From contig OX457058.1 in the NCBI GenBank assembly GCA_949752795.1, forward strand, positions 159,467,353 through 159,531,352: a DNA stretch of 64,000 nt, written 5' to 3'. The position numbers were made by a program, and so were the translations under genes. The notes below the pieces were generated by a model that was not told the origin of the DNA, made no database searches, and worked only from the letters and a program-made list of their open reading frames with translations. Shown here in pieces: positions 1-11,099 of this stretch (positions are counted from its first letter, which is position 1; every line of letters starts with the position of its first letter). This DNA is from Hyperoodon ampullatus (taxonomy: Eukaryota; Chordata; Mammalia; Artiodactyla; Ziphiidae).

Positions 1-319
1 TGTCAACACTGTGTGGGGCAAGTCTATTTTTTAAATAGTGTTTATTCATATCTGTGTCACATTTTGATAATACTCATAATATTTCAAACTTATTATTTGT
101 TATGGTGAACTGTGATCAGTGATCTCTGATGTTATTATTGTGATTGTTTTGGGATGCCATGAACCATAACCATATAAGATAGAGAACTTAATAGATAAGT
201 GTGTGTGTGTCCTGACTGCTCCGTCACCCAGCCATTCTACCATCTCTTTCCTTCTCCTTGGGCCTCCCTATTCCCTGAGACACAACAATATTGATATTAG
301 GCCAGCTAGTAACCCTACA

Positions 320-2047
320 ATGGCCCATAAGTGTTCAAGTGAAAGGAAGAGTCTCTTGTCTCTTACTTTAAATCAAAAGCTAGAATAATTAAGCTTTGCG
401 AGGAAGGCAGGTTGAAAGCCAAAATCTAGGCCTCTTGTGCTAAACAGCCAAGTTGTGAATGCAAAGGAGAAGTTCTTAAATGAAACTAAAAGTGCTGCTC
501 CAGTGAATACACAAATGATAAGAAAACAAAACAACTTTATTGCTGATGTGAAGTAAGTTTTAGTGGTCTTGATGGAAGATCAAACCAGCCACAACATTCC
601 GTTAAGCCAAAGCTTAATCCAGAGCAAGGCCCTAACTGTCTTCAATTCTGTGAAGGCTGAGAGAGGTGAGGAAGCTGCAGAAGATACATTTGAAGCTTGT
701 AGAGGTTTGTTCATGACGTTTAAGGAAATAAGCTGTCTCCATATCATACAAGTACAAGATGAAGCAGCAAGTGCTGCTATAGAAGATATAGCAAGTTATC
801 CAGAAGATCTAGCTAAGGTAATTAATGAAGGAGGCTACACTAAACAACAGGTTTTCAAGGTAGATGAAACAGCCTTCTATTGGAAGAAGATGCCATCTAG
901 GACTTCCAGAGCTAGAGAGGAGAGTCAACGCTTGCCTTCAAAGCTCGAAAGGACAGACTGACTCTCTTGTTAGGGGGTAATGCAGCTGGTGACGTTGAAG
1001 CCAATGCTCATTTACCATTCTGAAAATCCTAGGGCCCTTAAGAATTATGTTCAGTCTATTCTTCCTGTTCTGTATAAATTGAACAACAAAGCCTGAATGA
1101 CAGTACATCTATTTACAACATGGTTTACTGAATATTTTAAGACCAAGGTTGACACCAGCTACTCAGAAGAAAAGATTCCTTTCAAAATACTACTGCTCAT
1201 TGTCAATGCACCTGATTACCCAAGAGCTCTGATGAAGTTGTACAATGAGATGAATGTTGTTTTCATGCCTGCTAACACAACACCATTTTGTGGCCCATGG
1301 ATCAAGGAGTAATTTTGACTTTCAAGTCTTATTATTTAAGAAATACATTTTGTAAGGCTATGGCTTCCATAGATAGATTCCTCCAATGGATCTGGGAAAA
1401 GCTAACTGAAAACCTCTGGAAAGGGTTCACCATTCTAGATGCTATTAAGAACATTCACGATTCATGGGAAGAAGTCAAAATATCAATATTAAGAGGAGTT
1501 TGGAAAAAGTTGATTCCAACTGTCATGGATGACTTTTGAGGGGTCCAAGAGTTCAGTGGAGGAAGTAACTGCAGATGTGGTGGAAATAGCAAGAGAACTA
1601 GAATTAGAGATGGAACTTGAGGATGTGACTGAATTGCTGCAATCGCATGACGAAACTTGAATGGATGAGTTACTTTTTAATGGATGAGCAAAAAAAAATG
1701 TGTTCTCTTGAGATGGACTCTACTCCTGGTGAAGATGCTGTGAAGCTAGTTGAAATGACAACAAAGAATTTAGAATATTACATAAACTTAGTTGATAAAG
1801 CAGTGCCAGAACTTGAGAGGACTCCAATTTTGAAAGAAGATATATTGTGGGTAAAATACTAACATCACTATATGCTACAGAGAAATCATTTGTGCAAGGA
1901 AAAATCAGTCAACATGGAAAAATTCACTGCTGTCTTAGTTTTAAGAAATTGCCACAGCCACCCCAACCTTCAGCAACCACCACCCTGATCAGTCGGCAGC
2001 CATCCACACTGAGGCAAGAGCCTCTACCAAGGTCAGATGATGGTTAG
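320..2047 (+). pseudogene. Broken Tigger1 transposase (CENP-B/pogo type)
   Basis: Remnant of the single transposase gene. The consensus start is the ATG at 320 and the terminal stop is TAG at 2045-2047. The frame is broken into at least six pieces: 320-388 (N-terminal helix-turn-helix start, ended by a lost base), 563-961, 1097-1312, 1288-1539, 1647-1862 and 1847-2047. Family landmarks are visible: the KVDETAFYW motif with the first catalytic Asp in the second piece, and PMDQGV with the third Asp in the piece beginning at 1288. The second catalytic Asp, normally in an LLLIDNAP context, reads as Val (codon 1202-1204, GTC where GAC is expected). Frameshifts plus loss of this residue make it non-functional. 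It is transposon-derived, not a host gene. Confidence 0.9.
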
Positions 2048-2153
2048 CACTTTTTAGCGATAAAGTCTTATTTATAATTAAAGTATGTACATTGTTTTTT
2101 AGACATAATGCTGTTGCACATTTAATATGCTATAGTGTAAACATCACTTTTAT

Positions 2154-2376
2154 TTTTTATTTTTTTTATTTATTTTTTTTTTTTGTGGTACGCGGGCCTC
2201 TCACTGTTGTGGCCTCTCCCGTTGCGGAGCACAGGCTCCGGATGCGCAGGCTCAGCAGCCATGGCTCACGGGCCCAGCCGCTCCGCGGCATATGGGATCC
2301 TCCCAGACCGGGGCACGAACCCGTATCCCCTGCATCGGCAGGCGGACTCTCAACCACTGCGCCACCAGGGAGGCCC
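2154..2376 (-). mobile_element. CHR-type tRNA-derived SINE inside Tigger1
   Basis: Antisense copy: poly-T tail on the left, tRNA-like head on the right ending in the complement of GGGCCTCCCTGGTGGCGC. Perfect 14-bp target-site duplications (AACATCACTTTTAT) lie at 2140-2153 and 2377-2390. The internal polymerase III A and B box-like segments are readable on the minus strand. Joining the flanks restores the Tigger1 3' region, so this insertion is younger than the transposon. Open frames across it in several phases are SINE artefacts. Confidence 0.95.
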
Positions 2377-2494
2377 AACATCACTTTTATATGCACAGGG
2401 AAACCAAAAATTCATGTGACTCATTTTATTGAGAAATTTGCTTGATTATGGTTGTCTGGAACTGAATCTGCAATAGTTTCAAGATATGCCTGTA

Positions 2495-2711
2495 CATTTG
2501 ACCATTGAACAACATGGGTTTGAACTGCATGGGTCTATTTCTAGACAGAATTTTTTTCAATAAGTACATCCTACAGTACTACATGAGTCATGGTTGGTTG
2601 AATTCACAGATGTGGAACCATGATATGGATGGCCGACTGAAAGTTATATGTGGATTTTCAATTGTGCAGGGGTCAATGCTCATGAGCCCTGTGTTGTTCA
2701 GGGGTCAACTG
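2495..2711. mobile_element. Non-autonomous Tigger-type element (MER8-like)
   Basis: A 217-bp element with imperfect terminal inverted repeats of about 20 bp (left begins CATTTGACCATTGAACAAC, right ends TGAACAACA-like on the opposite strand, closing GGTCAACTG). TA dinucleotides flank both ends (2493-2494 and 2712-2713). The left TA is shared with the right end of Tigger1. Assignment to the MER8/Tigger group is from memory of its TTGAACAACA(C/T)GGGTTTGAACTG head. The TA target and inverted repeats are seen directly. Confidence 0.75.
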
Positions 2712-2713
2712 TA

Positions 2714-3261
2714 TTTTGAAAGATTATTTGGTTGAAAAATGAAGTAAAACCTTAATTGGTTATAGTTAAAATTAAACCTAAGTTTCTTGCTCAGGAAACC
2801 ATGAATAAGATGAACTACAGTAAGTTTTGTCATTGGGTGTTTTTACTTGGTAGAAATAATCTGCTTTATTTATTTAGCTTTGATGAAAATTTTAGTCCTT
2901 TTAAGTCCAGTTTAATTTTACATATTCCTTTGGAGAAACTTTCTTAAGGCTTCTTGATGGTAAATTCTTTTAAAACTTGTGGGAAAAGAAACAAGTACCT
3001 GGGATAAACTTTCAGAAAAAATGTAGTAGGAGACTCTCATCCTGAGTTCATGAAAGAGTACCTCTCTCTGAATGAAGCAAGTCACAGAGCTGAGAAGAAA
3101 CATTACTTTGCTAGCTATGAATAGGTTGTTTTAAAAAATTGGTATTCTTTTTGTTTTTAACTGTCGTCAACTTGATCTTAGTTTCAATTGTGAAGGAAGT
3201 AGAGGTAGAGGTAACAACAACCTAAATACCAAGATATGAAGAAATTGCTTATTAATATGCC
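2714..3261. other. No assignable feature
   Basis: AT-rich sequence with short chance open frames on both strands. I see no repeat boundary, splice-bounded reading frame or RNA gene here. Confidence 0.5.
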
Positions 3262-4000
3262 ATTACATTCATTCACTTACTCCACAAATATTATTGAGAA
3301 CCTAAGTTTGACAAACTTTTAGATAGGATTTGGGCATACAGAAACTGAAACCAAGCAGGACCCTGTGGGGCTCCTCAGCATGGAAGCCATTCTGTCCCCT
3401 GTTTCTTGTTTGTAGGGGACAGACTCCAGCCTCCATGACCTTCCCTGAGTCCCAAAGGGCAGATTCAAACAGTTGCTAATCAGGGAAAAGGGATGAAGAG
3501 ACAAGGGAAGAGCAGTAAAATAAAACAAAAAACCTGAGGCCAGATTAAAGGAGTTCAGGCTCTGCACACACCCAAATCTTATCAGCAACACCAACCTTGA
3601 ACTATTTATATGAAACTCCTCACTGGGTTGGGACACACGATTTTGAGAGGCACAAGCCCACTGTGCACCCTTTTGCCTGGCAAAGAAATAAAGCTATTTT
3701 CTACTTCACCTAAAAAACTCTGTCTCTGAGATTTGATTCAGCACTGGTGCACAGATGCCAAGTTTTCAACATCAAAATGAACAAGACAGAGAAAGTTTCC
3801 ATTTTCCTGGCTCTTATGTTCTAATAAATTGAAGCAGAAAATAAATAAGTGTATAAGGTGATTTTATATAGTGATATTTCTATGAAGATAAACAGGGTGA
3901 TGTGCTAGGGTTGGTGTGTTTGTGTGAAAGCTTCTTTGAGGAGGTGATAGCTGAGCTAAGACTTGAAAGATGAGAATGAGATATGTATGCAGAGAGCTGA
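3262..4000 (-). repeat. L2 LINE remnant, antisense, interrupted by an LTR
   Basis: The left part (3262-3345) and right part (3772 to about 4000) together read as the reverse complement of an L2 3' region: ACAAATATTATTGAG, then a GGCATACAG segment, then AACAAGACAGA, TAATAAATTGA and GAGGAGGTGATA motifs in the expected order. The LTR at 3346-3771 breaks it. Divergence is high, as expected for L2. The right edge is approximate. Confidence 0.65.
3346..3771 (+). mobile_element. Solo ERV-type LTR inside L2
   Basis: A 426-bp segment starting TGAAACCAAGCAGGACC and ending TTTTCAACA, with a polyadenylation signal in GAAATAAAGCT near 3686. TG...CA ends and the signal about 85 bp from the 3' end are typical of a retroviral LTR. 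The start resembles the antisense LTR at 46607-47215, suggesting the same ERV1-like group. No internal viral sequence flanks it, so it is a solo LTR. No clean target duplication remains, so the ends could be off by a few bases. Confidence 0.65.
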
Positions 4001-4252
4001 GCAAATGACTTGATTGCTTTGTTTACTTGGCTAACTAATTGCCTTGCACCTAAAGACTTTTAGAATACCTTCTTTCTCTAAAATTGTATGCTTCCTCAAT
4101 GTTCTCATGGGACTATTTGAGTTTAAAGTAAGGACAATAATGTATCTTCAGAGAACCTTTCCTTAAACCAAGGAAGTGGAGCCACTGACTCATTGTATGC
4201 TGTTTACATAAAAAAAAAAGCTCACATCAGCCATCTTCATCTTGGTTTGTAG
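4001..4252. other. No assignable feature
   Basis: AT-rich stretch, with an A-run near 4210-4219. It may include more of the neighbouring L2 or the start of the next LTR. No gene is seen. Confidence 0.4.
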
Positions 4253-4792
4253 TGAGAGAAACAGGGGATGGGATGAATTGCTTTAATCCATATCTGCCGT
4301 GGTTCTATAGGGAAGCAAAAATTGCCACTCTAAAACGTGTGTCTGGCATGAGGAAGAAACAGAAGACTCAGGAGTTTTTATTTTCACCCCTCCCTCTTAA
4401 CTGCCTAAAAGAATTTAGACAGAGGGCCTATTCCAGGAAAGAATAATATGGTACACAGGTGTGGTACACAGGGAGGACCATAGCAAAATCTGTTTGTTAA
4501 AATTCCTATCTGTGTCCCATTGTTTCTACATGGCCCAGCAAACATTTGTTCTTTTATCAGCTTCCTGTAAATTGCCTGCCTTCTCTTTGAAGACCCCTGC
4601 CCCTTCTTCTTAGTCCAGAATGCATATATACCTCATTTTGCCTGACTGCCTTTGGAATCTCTTGTGTTCAGATTCCCTGTACATACACGGTTAAATTAGA
4701 TTTTCTCCTGTTAGTCTGTCTCATGTCAATTTAATTCTTAGACCAGCCAGAAGAAACTTGAAGGGTGAAGGAAAATTTTTTTCTTCCCAACA
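4253..4792 (+). mobile_element. Probable solo ERV1-like LTR
   Basis: A roughly 540-bp unit ending TTCTTCCCAACA at 4792 after a region with CCCCTGCCCCTTCTTC, a TATATA-like box near 4624 and a TTAAATTAGATTTTCTCC segment, an arrangement I recall from mammalian ERV1 LTRs. The final part also resembles the 3' end of the LTR at 14583-15173. The 5' boundary is uncertain (TGAGAGAAACAGG at 4253 is the best TG start). No internal retroviral sequence is attached. Confidence 0.5.
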
Positions 4793-4914
4793 GTTCCAAA
4801 CCCTAACCTTAACTCTCTTATCAAGTTTTTGTTGGTTTGTTTTTTCTCCCCACAAGCCTTTAGGGAGGTCTAAAAGGGGAAGCAAAGACAAAGAAATTAA
4901 TTCATCGATCAATC

Positions 4915-5740
4915 ATTAATCAATAGGCACTTGTGTATATAGAGTTCCTGCTCTGTGCCAGACACAGTAACTGAGCTTTAGAAGTGAAATCTTGTGGGGC
5001 TTCCAGGCCAGCAAAACTGATAATCCCTGGAGGTTGAACAGGAAGGGGGTGGGGCACAACCTTTAAAAGAATGACATAGCTGTTAAGGACAAGACATAAA
5101 CTGGTTAGAATAAACTAGGTCCAAGATGATGGATGACTGACTTCCAGTAGACCTTGAGCCTCATTATACTCTCATTGTAATACATCAGCATGCTAAATGA
5201 CACACCCCTAGGTGCCATGACAGTTCTGAGGCTGACCATAAAAGGCCAAAAAGTGGGCAGTGACTCAATTCCTGGAAATCTCCCCCCTTCCCCAAAATAG
5301 TTGAAATAACCCTCCCAGTCATTAGCCTATGAAATTATCCAGTCTATAAAAACTAACTACCCCATATTTTGGGGCCTCTTGTCTTCTGAGATGGCCCACA
5401 CTCTGTCTACGGTGTGTGTATCTCCCTGAATAAACCTTCTTTTACTTTACTATGGCTCGGTCTTGAATTCTTTCTTGCGTGAAGCCAAACACACACACTT
5501 GGTGGCTGTCCCAGGGCTTGCCTGAGACCTGGGACATGACCATCCTCTCATGCCCCACTTTCTTTCCTGCAACAGAAATAGCTATGAATCTTCATGGACT
5601 CTTGTCTATTTGGAAAGGAGAAGTATATATGAGAATACAGAAACTATGAAATTAATTTAGTGCTTTGCAGTTGGATGCTCCCCTCCTACCCCAAGAATCA
5701 GTTACTTTTCTTTAATTTCAGCTCCTTAGCATAGATCCTA
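4915..5740 (-). repeat. L2 LINE remnant, antisense, interrupted by an LTR
   Basis: The left part (4915-4992) carries the CTGTGCCAGACACAGTA motif of an antisense L2 3' end. The right part resumes after 5574 with CTTCATGGACTC and a following purine-rich stretch, in the order expected of L2. An LTR separates the halves. The right limit is approximate. Confidence 0.55.
4993..5574 (+). mobile_element. Solo ERV1-like LTR inside L2
   Basis: A 582-bp unit from TGTGGGGCTTCC to CCTGCAACA. A polyadenylation signal lies in CCTGAATAAACC (about 5426-5437), followed by a U5-like region with GGCTCGGTCTTGAATTC and TGCCTGAGACCTGGGACA. This layout (U3, signal, R/U5, CA end) is typical of gammaretrovirus-like LTRs. 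A GAAAT run occurs just left of the element and again just right of it, offset by two bases, so it could be a decayed target duplication. There is no internal sequence, so it is a solo LTR. Confidence 0.7.
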
Positions 5741-8700
5741 ATCAGTGATGCACTGGAGAGGGCTCCTACCAGCATCTTATTACTATATTTTCAGGAATTT
5801 TCTAAGGAGTTTGACATCACATTGATAGCTTGAAATTGGCCATGGTGGGATTATTTACACCATGGCAACCTAAAGATGGTACAAGTCAGACTTGCCCCAT
5901 AGAGAGCTGGTTGTTAATCTTTCACCAGCACACCACTGGACTCTAAGCATCAGGAAGTATTTCTCCTTCCTCTTCCCTCAACACCAGTAATACTTACCAT
6001 AGCATGAAGTAGCACAGACAAGCTATAACTAGGGAGTGATTACTAACTGGTGTCAGAGTTCAGCTTGGACAGAAAAATAAGTTTGGGGAAGGGGCTGATA
6101 CTTTCTGCTTTGCACTAAGCTATCAGTTTCTTCAAGAGCTCCCAAGATAAGGCAGGCCCCTGATGATTCTTCCAGAGTAATTGGCCCTCAAGGGCTGACC
6201 TCTGGCTGATTTTCCAGGCCACTGCCTGCGCTTCATGCTCAGAGCCCCCACTGGCATTTAGGGGAATAGAGTCAGCAGAACAGGTGCTGAATGTAGGGCA
6301 GAAGCTATGGGGTGCAGCAATACCCCGCTGATGCTGTTTCCTCAGTTTAGAACTGTTCTCACTCATTTTCCCATACTAGGTGTATTGGGCAACATGTGCA
6401 TTATGCCCAAGTTTGGTGGGTTTTTTAAAGGAAAAAAAAAAAAAAAACTTGGTGGCTTCCCTACCTCAGTTCTTTAAGGAATTTTACCTTATATAAGTAT
6501 ATAGTCACATTTTTAATCCCAGCCTCAGAGTTCTGCCCTAAGTGACGTCTTTTATCCTATGGTCCCTCATCCTGTTTGCTATAATAATTCTAATGTTTAA
6601 TATAAAGCCTATTAATATATTTCCCAGTCTAATAACTGACTTGTGCTTCTGTTACTTTTCTATCCTCTTCTAATGTGGATTGTCTTGGAGTTTAGGGAAA
6701 CAGATTACGTTCCCAATGTCAGCACTTTTTTAAGATGTGACTATGGGGAAATAATTGAATCCTGCTGTCTGTGAAATGGGTGGCAACAGTTCTTTCCCAT
6801 AGACCTCTTGAGAGAACTGTGTAAATAAGTGAGAACATTTGAGATGTTTTATACTTCCTAAGGAATAGAATGCACATAGGGAACTACAGGAATGCCGTTT
6901 CTGAGATTCATGCAAGATCCCTTTCTCCCTCATAGCCCCATTTTTACTTAGATATTCTAATCCATCTTGCTGCCTCTCTTGACCACTCCTACATTAAAAC
7001 ATTTGCTGCTCTTATATTAGGTGAGATTTCTGCTACTTAGTGTTGCCTTTGATATTGATCTTTTTGAATCTATTGACCTTATTACAGTATTGCATTGGAA
7101 TTATTATATATTAATGAAACATAACTCAGCCTTGAAATAATCATCTCCTTAGAATGAGACCTTATAGGTTCCTAACATCTCTGTGTCTCTCTGGCATTGT
7201 CTTCACCACCCTTCTCTCCCAACCCAACACGCTTATAAACAGATCTTTTCCAAGCTCACACAAACTAAGCTGTGTGTGATCTGTATTTCCCTGCTGCATT
7301 AGCTTCTGATACCATCTGCTTCATTGCCTCAGCAAGAGAAACACGGAATGGACTCTTTTTTGACATGTTGCCAATTACATTAAAGAGGGAGGGAAAAAAT
7401 AAAAGACTGAAGAACAAAATGAAATGAGAAGCACCTGGGGACAGTGTTGATGTGCTCACACCACCTTTCTTGTTTGTTGACAACTTTAAATGGAAATTTC
7501 AAGCTGCTTTTCTGAGTAAATGTCTGTGTCGTTGTTTTCCAGTCTTAACATGGTCTGTTTGGTTTCTCTTGACTCTTCTTTCTTTGTGACTTCTCTACAT
7601 CTTATTTCCCCAAGTTTTCCTAAGCACAGAAAATGAATGACTTCAACAACCACGGACTGCAGTAGGTGGCTCCAACCCCAGTTCACTTGGTTACAAGGAT
7701 CCAACTGCACCAGCCTTCTGACTGCCACCTCCTCCATCCCAGCCTCTCCCTTCTTTTCAATTAGGTGGTCAAACCATGAAGTTTTCTTTTGTCCTCCTTC
7801 TCCAAGATTTCACTTGCCCTATTTGAGGAATTTATTAGGGTGACCAACCATCCAGGTTGGCCAGAGGCTTTCCTGGATTTAGCACTGCAAGTCTCACGTC
7901 CTGGGAAACCTCTCAGTCCTGGGCACACTGAGATAATTGTTCAACCTACTTCTGAGTTATTAACTGAGAATCATGAAATACATATTACATCACATTATGC
8001 TGCATTCAGCGTTTCAATTGAACTCAATCCTGGGTGCCTCTCAGGTGGAAAAGCCACAGCCCAAATTCAGCCCAAATTCAGCCTGGGGCCTGTTTTTTGT
8101 ACAGCTTCTGACTTCAGAACGTTTCTTACATTATTAAAGAGTTGTCAAAATAAAAGTGAATATATGACAGAGACCATATGTGTACTACAAAGCCAAAAAA
8201 ATTTACTCTCTGGCCCTTCACAGAAAAAATACTGACCCATAGATTAAAAACTTCTTCCTTTGTTGTGTAACAACAGGGTTTGGGACGCTCAACCAAAGTA
8301 CATTTTGCCAATGAGATGTAAGGACAATATAGTGATTTTTGATTATTGAAAGCAGATTCTAGAATTGACTCCCCTATCATTGGTAATATTATATTATTCT
8401 GTAGAAAAGGGAAAGTAGTATAATATGGAGCATAAATGACACAGAATTTTGTTAAAAAGAAAGTTGCTTTTAATTTTAGTTAACAGTAGTGAACAAAATA
8501 TAGTGTTTGTGTATAAGTGGCTAATAGTTTTCTAGTATATCTAGATTGTTTCCCCATCTCTATCTGCAATAAATGATTAGTTTAAACCAGTAAACCTTTC
8601 CTGATCCAGGGATAGCATGTGTCTGAAATTGGCCTAATCAGACCAAAGGAAAGGATTTACATTCCATTGACATTAACAAAAAGGTATTGCACCTGTAACT

Positions 8701-8811
8701 TGGATTTGGGTGCAAGTTTCAAAATTTAATAAAAGTGGAGAAAAATCCTTCAACTTATTAAATAGGCTATCCTCTTTCTTTTCTTCCTTCCTCCCTCCCT
8801 CCCTCTCTCTG
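5741..8811. other. Mostly unassigned sequence
   Basis: No gene is recognised. An A-run lies at 6430-6447. A segment near 5740-5880 (TTGAAATTGGCCATGGTGGG) and one near 7838-7930 (AGGGTGACCAACCATCC) look like old mammalian DNA-transposon fragments, but I cannot name them safely. A 12-bp tandem (CAGCCCAAATT-type, twice) lies at 8058-8083. A pyrimidine-rich low-complexity tract lies at about 8773-8810. The 148-codon frame at 7789-8235 shows no recognisable domain and I regard it as chance. Confidence 0.4.
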
Positions 8812-8875
8812 GTATCAAATCACTATGTTGTATACCTGAAACAAATATTATAAATCAACTATATTTTAATAAAAA
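8812..8875 (+). repeat. Short old L1 3' end fragment
   Basis: TATGTTGTATACCTGAAAC followed by AAATCAACTATATTTTAATAA matches the terminal bases of several old mammalian L1 subfamilies. About 60 bp only. Confidence 0.6.
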
Positions 8876-9740
8876 ATCTGAAGTCAATTATAATAGTCAT
8901 GAACAGGTTCATCAGATTTTTTTGTGCAAGGCTAAATTTTGTTCCAGTAAACAGGCTTGAAAAAGCCCTAGGATTTGCTTGATGAAGTCACCTAGTGATT
9001 GCCCAAACATGATTATATAATAAGTTAGTGCTCTTGTCCACTGGTTGTAATTCTAGAGACCTTTCAGGATTTTCCCAATTAGCAGTTTTCATCAACGCTG
9101 GGCCTGGCCTTCACTGACAAGCATATGAACTAGCTGGTATAATTCAGAGAAACCAAACTCATTAATTTGAATGACCATGTTAAATTCCTCAGCAAATCTG
9201 AGAATATTCAGTTACTTTGCAAACATTTTTAACTATGGCTTGTAATTCAGGGAAATACAAGAGTCTAGGAATCCTCAAAAGGCTTAATTTTAAAGAAGCA
9301 GGTCCTGACAAGTCCAGAAGGAAAGAGAGTGGGGTGAGTTTCAGAGAAAAGGAGATCAGTGAGAGAATTAGCATGGGGGACTTGAGGGTATAGAGGAGAT
9401 GGAGATGGCATAGAGGGGAAAGAGGAAGATGGTGCCAGATTCAGAATCTGAGAAAAGCCAAGGAAGAAGAGCCTGAGGCTTCAGGAACCATTTTATTTTT
9501 CTTTAATTGTTTGTTTGCCTCCTTTAATCTTAATCTTATGTTGTAGAGAGGCAGTTTTGGACTTCTGATAACATTTGGAAGCTTCAAAATACCAATCAAA
9601 ATAGAAATTTTTGAGCTATTGTAGTCCAACTCAGTTTTAAGGAAATTAAGTTTGGTGATTTCAAAAGTTTCCCTAATGGCCATTGATATTCTAAATTGCC
9701 ATTCGTCTGGTCAGTCCATTTAGTCAGAAGTGCACATGAA
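8876..9740. other. No assignable feature
   Basis: A purine-rich patch at about 9310-9440 gives long open frames on the minus strand without any domain. No repeat boundary is seen. Confidence 0.4.
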
Positions 9741-10216
9741 GAAGGTGGATAGACCTAGAGTCTGTCATACAGAGTGAAGTAAGTCAGAAAGAGAAAGACA
9801 AATACCGTATGCTAACACATATATATGGAATTTAAGAAAAAAAAAGTCATGAAGAACATGGGTAAGACAGGAATAAAGACACAGACCTACTAGAGAATGG
9901 ACTTGAGGATATGGGGAGGGGGAAGGGTAAGCTGTGACAAAGCGAGAGAGAGGCATGGGCATATATACACTACCAAACGTAAGGTAGATAGCTAGTGGGA
10001 AGCAGCCGCATAGCACAGGGAGATCAGCTCGGTGTTTTGTGACCACCTGGAGGGGTGGGACAGGGAGGGTGGGAGGGAGGGAGACGCAAGAGGGAAGAGA
10101 TATGGGAACATATGTATATGTATAACTGATTCACTTTGTTATAAAGCAGAAACTAACACACCATTGTAAAGCAATTATACTCCAATAAAGATGTAAAAAA
10201 AAAAAATTTTAAAAAA
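9741..10216 (+). mobile_element. 5'-truncated L1 (cetartiodactyl type), 3' end with poly-A
   Basis: A sense L1 tail starting around GGTGGATAGACCTAGAG (end of ORF2/start of 3' UTR) and running through GTAAGTCAGAAAGAGAAAG, the AGCTAGTGGGAAGCAGCCGC segment, the G-rich GGTGGGAGGGAGGGAG tract and the terminal CCAATAAAGATGT, then an A-rich tail to 10216. The same 3' end recurs at 50806-50959 and, inverted, at 61311-61934. It is a dead truncated copy. A clear target duplication was not found, perhaps because a SINE later entered the tail. Confidence 0.92.
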
Positions 10217-10229
10217 AGGACTATAGTTT

Positions 10230-10454
10230 GTTTTTTTGTGTGTTTATTTGTTTGTTTGTTTTGCGGTACACGGGCCTCTCACTGTTGTGGGAGAGCCCGC
10301 TGCGGATCACAGGCTCCAGACGCGCAGGCCCAGCGGCCACGGCTCATGGGCCCAGCCGCTCTGCGGCATGTAGGATCCCCCTGGACCAGGGCACGAACCC
10401 AAGTCCCCTGCAGTGGCAGGCGGACTCTCAACCACTGCGCCACCAGGGAAGCCC
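10230..10454 (-). mobile_element. CHR-type SINE at the L1 poly-A tail
   Basis: Antisense SINE with perfect 13-bp target duplications (AGGACTATAGTTT) at 10217-10229 and 10455-10467. The left duplication touches the A-rich tail of the L1, so the SINE entered the TTTTAAAAAAAGG junction, a preferred L1-endonuclease type site. The body has some diagnostic changes (GGGAGAGCCC in place of GGCCTCTCCC). Confidence 0.95.
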
Positions 10455-10467
10455 AGGACTATAGTTT

Positions 10468-11099
10468 CTAAGTATAAAATTGGCTGAAGTCCCTGTAAGG
10501 GGGCCCTCAAAATATTTATATAACTGGAATCCTATTTCTTGGAGGTTTTTCTCTAGAGTAAAAGAACAATTTTCAAACAGTTTAAATAGCTTACGGCTCA
10601 AACAACTCAATTCAAACAGCTTGCAAGCTAATCTCAGCCAATTCTAAGGAAACAGATTGGTCCCATAAGATCCAGGCCAAAGACTTTTCAGCCAGTTTCC
10701 AGAGAATAACCCCTTCTAGAGGTATAAGTCAAAGGCTGAAAAACTGGCAGTTTCAGTGAAGTAGTCCCTGTTCTGGAAGGAATGGGCTGAAGGTGTTTTC
10801 AGCCAGCTTAGGTTGAAATAGTCTTATCTTAAAATCAGACTGAAGTGCCAAATGAGTACCCACATACAGAAACAGGCCTTTACCAGAAAGACAAAACTTT
10901 TAAAATAGTTCTTGAATAAAAGCTAGAGAACTTCAAATGCAGAGAGGGCGTGATCTTGCATCCATGAGGAAGACGTACCTTCAAACTCCAAGGTCACTAA
11001 GAAGGCAGTGAGTGACAATGGGCTCAATTGTGGTTACTGCACTTGTTTGCTCACTAGCTCTGAAGCCTTCAGGGTCTCCTCTGGCCCCCATACAGGCAC
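10468..11099. other. Unassigned; internally repetitive CAGCCA-type phrases
   Basis: Related phrases recur (CTTTTCAGCCAGTTTCC, GTGTTTTCAGCCAGCTTAGG, CTCAGCCAATTC, and GGCTGAA several times) between 10640 and 10815. This may be retroviral-element sequence or local tandem decay. I could not classify it. No gene is seen. Confidence 0.4.

Larger units (their letters stand above)
1..2492 (+). mobile_element. Tigger1 (pogo/Tc1-mariner) DNA transposon, 5' end outside window, split by a SINE
   Basis: Nearly full Tigger1 element in sense orientation. The left terminal repeat lies off the window, and the right end closes at 2485-2492 in ATATGCCTG followed by a TA target dinucleotide, as expected for the family. 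The 5' untranslated part, transposase region and 3' tail are all present in order with many point changes and small indels. A CHR-type SINE sits at 2154-2376 in the 3' untranslated part and accounts for about 237 extra bases. Tigger1 is a Class II cut-and-paste element active early in placental evolution, so the copy is expected to be shared with other mammals. Identification is by recall of the consensus. Confidence 0.92.

Noticed and set aside
563..961. 132-codon frame as a possible domesticated transposase gene
   Set aside because: Adjacent pieces are in shifted frames and the second catalytic Asp is lost. It is simply part of a dead Tigger1.
4993..5574. LTR as part of a full provirus
   Set aside because: Neighbouring sequence is L2 on both sides. 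No primer-binding site, gag, pol or env-like sequence adjoins it.
7789..8235. 148-codon plus-strand open frame
   Set aside because: No domain is recognisable, and it contains a tandem 12-mer and a segment that looks like an old repeat. Chance frame.
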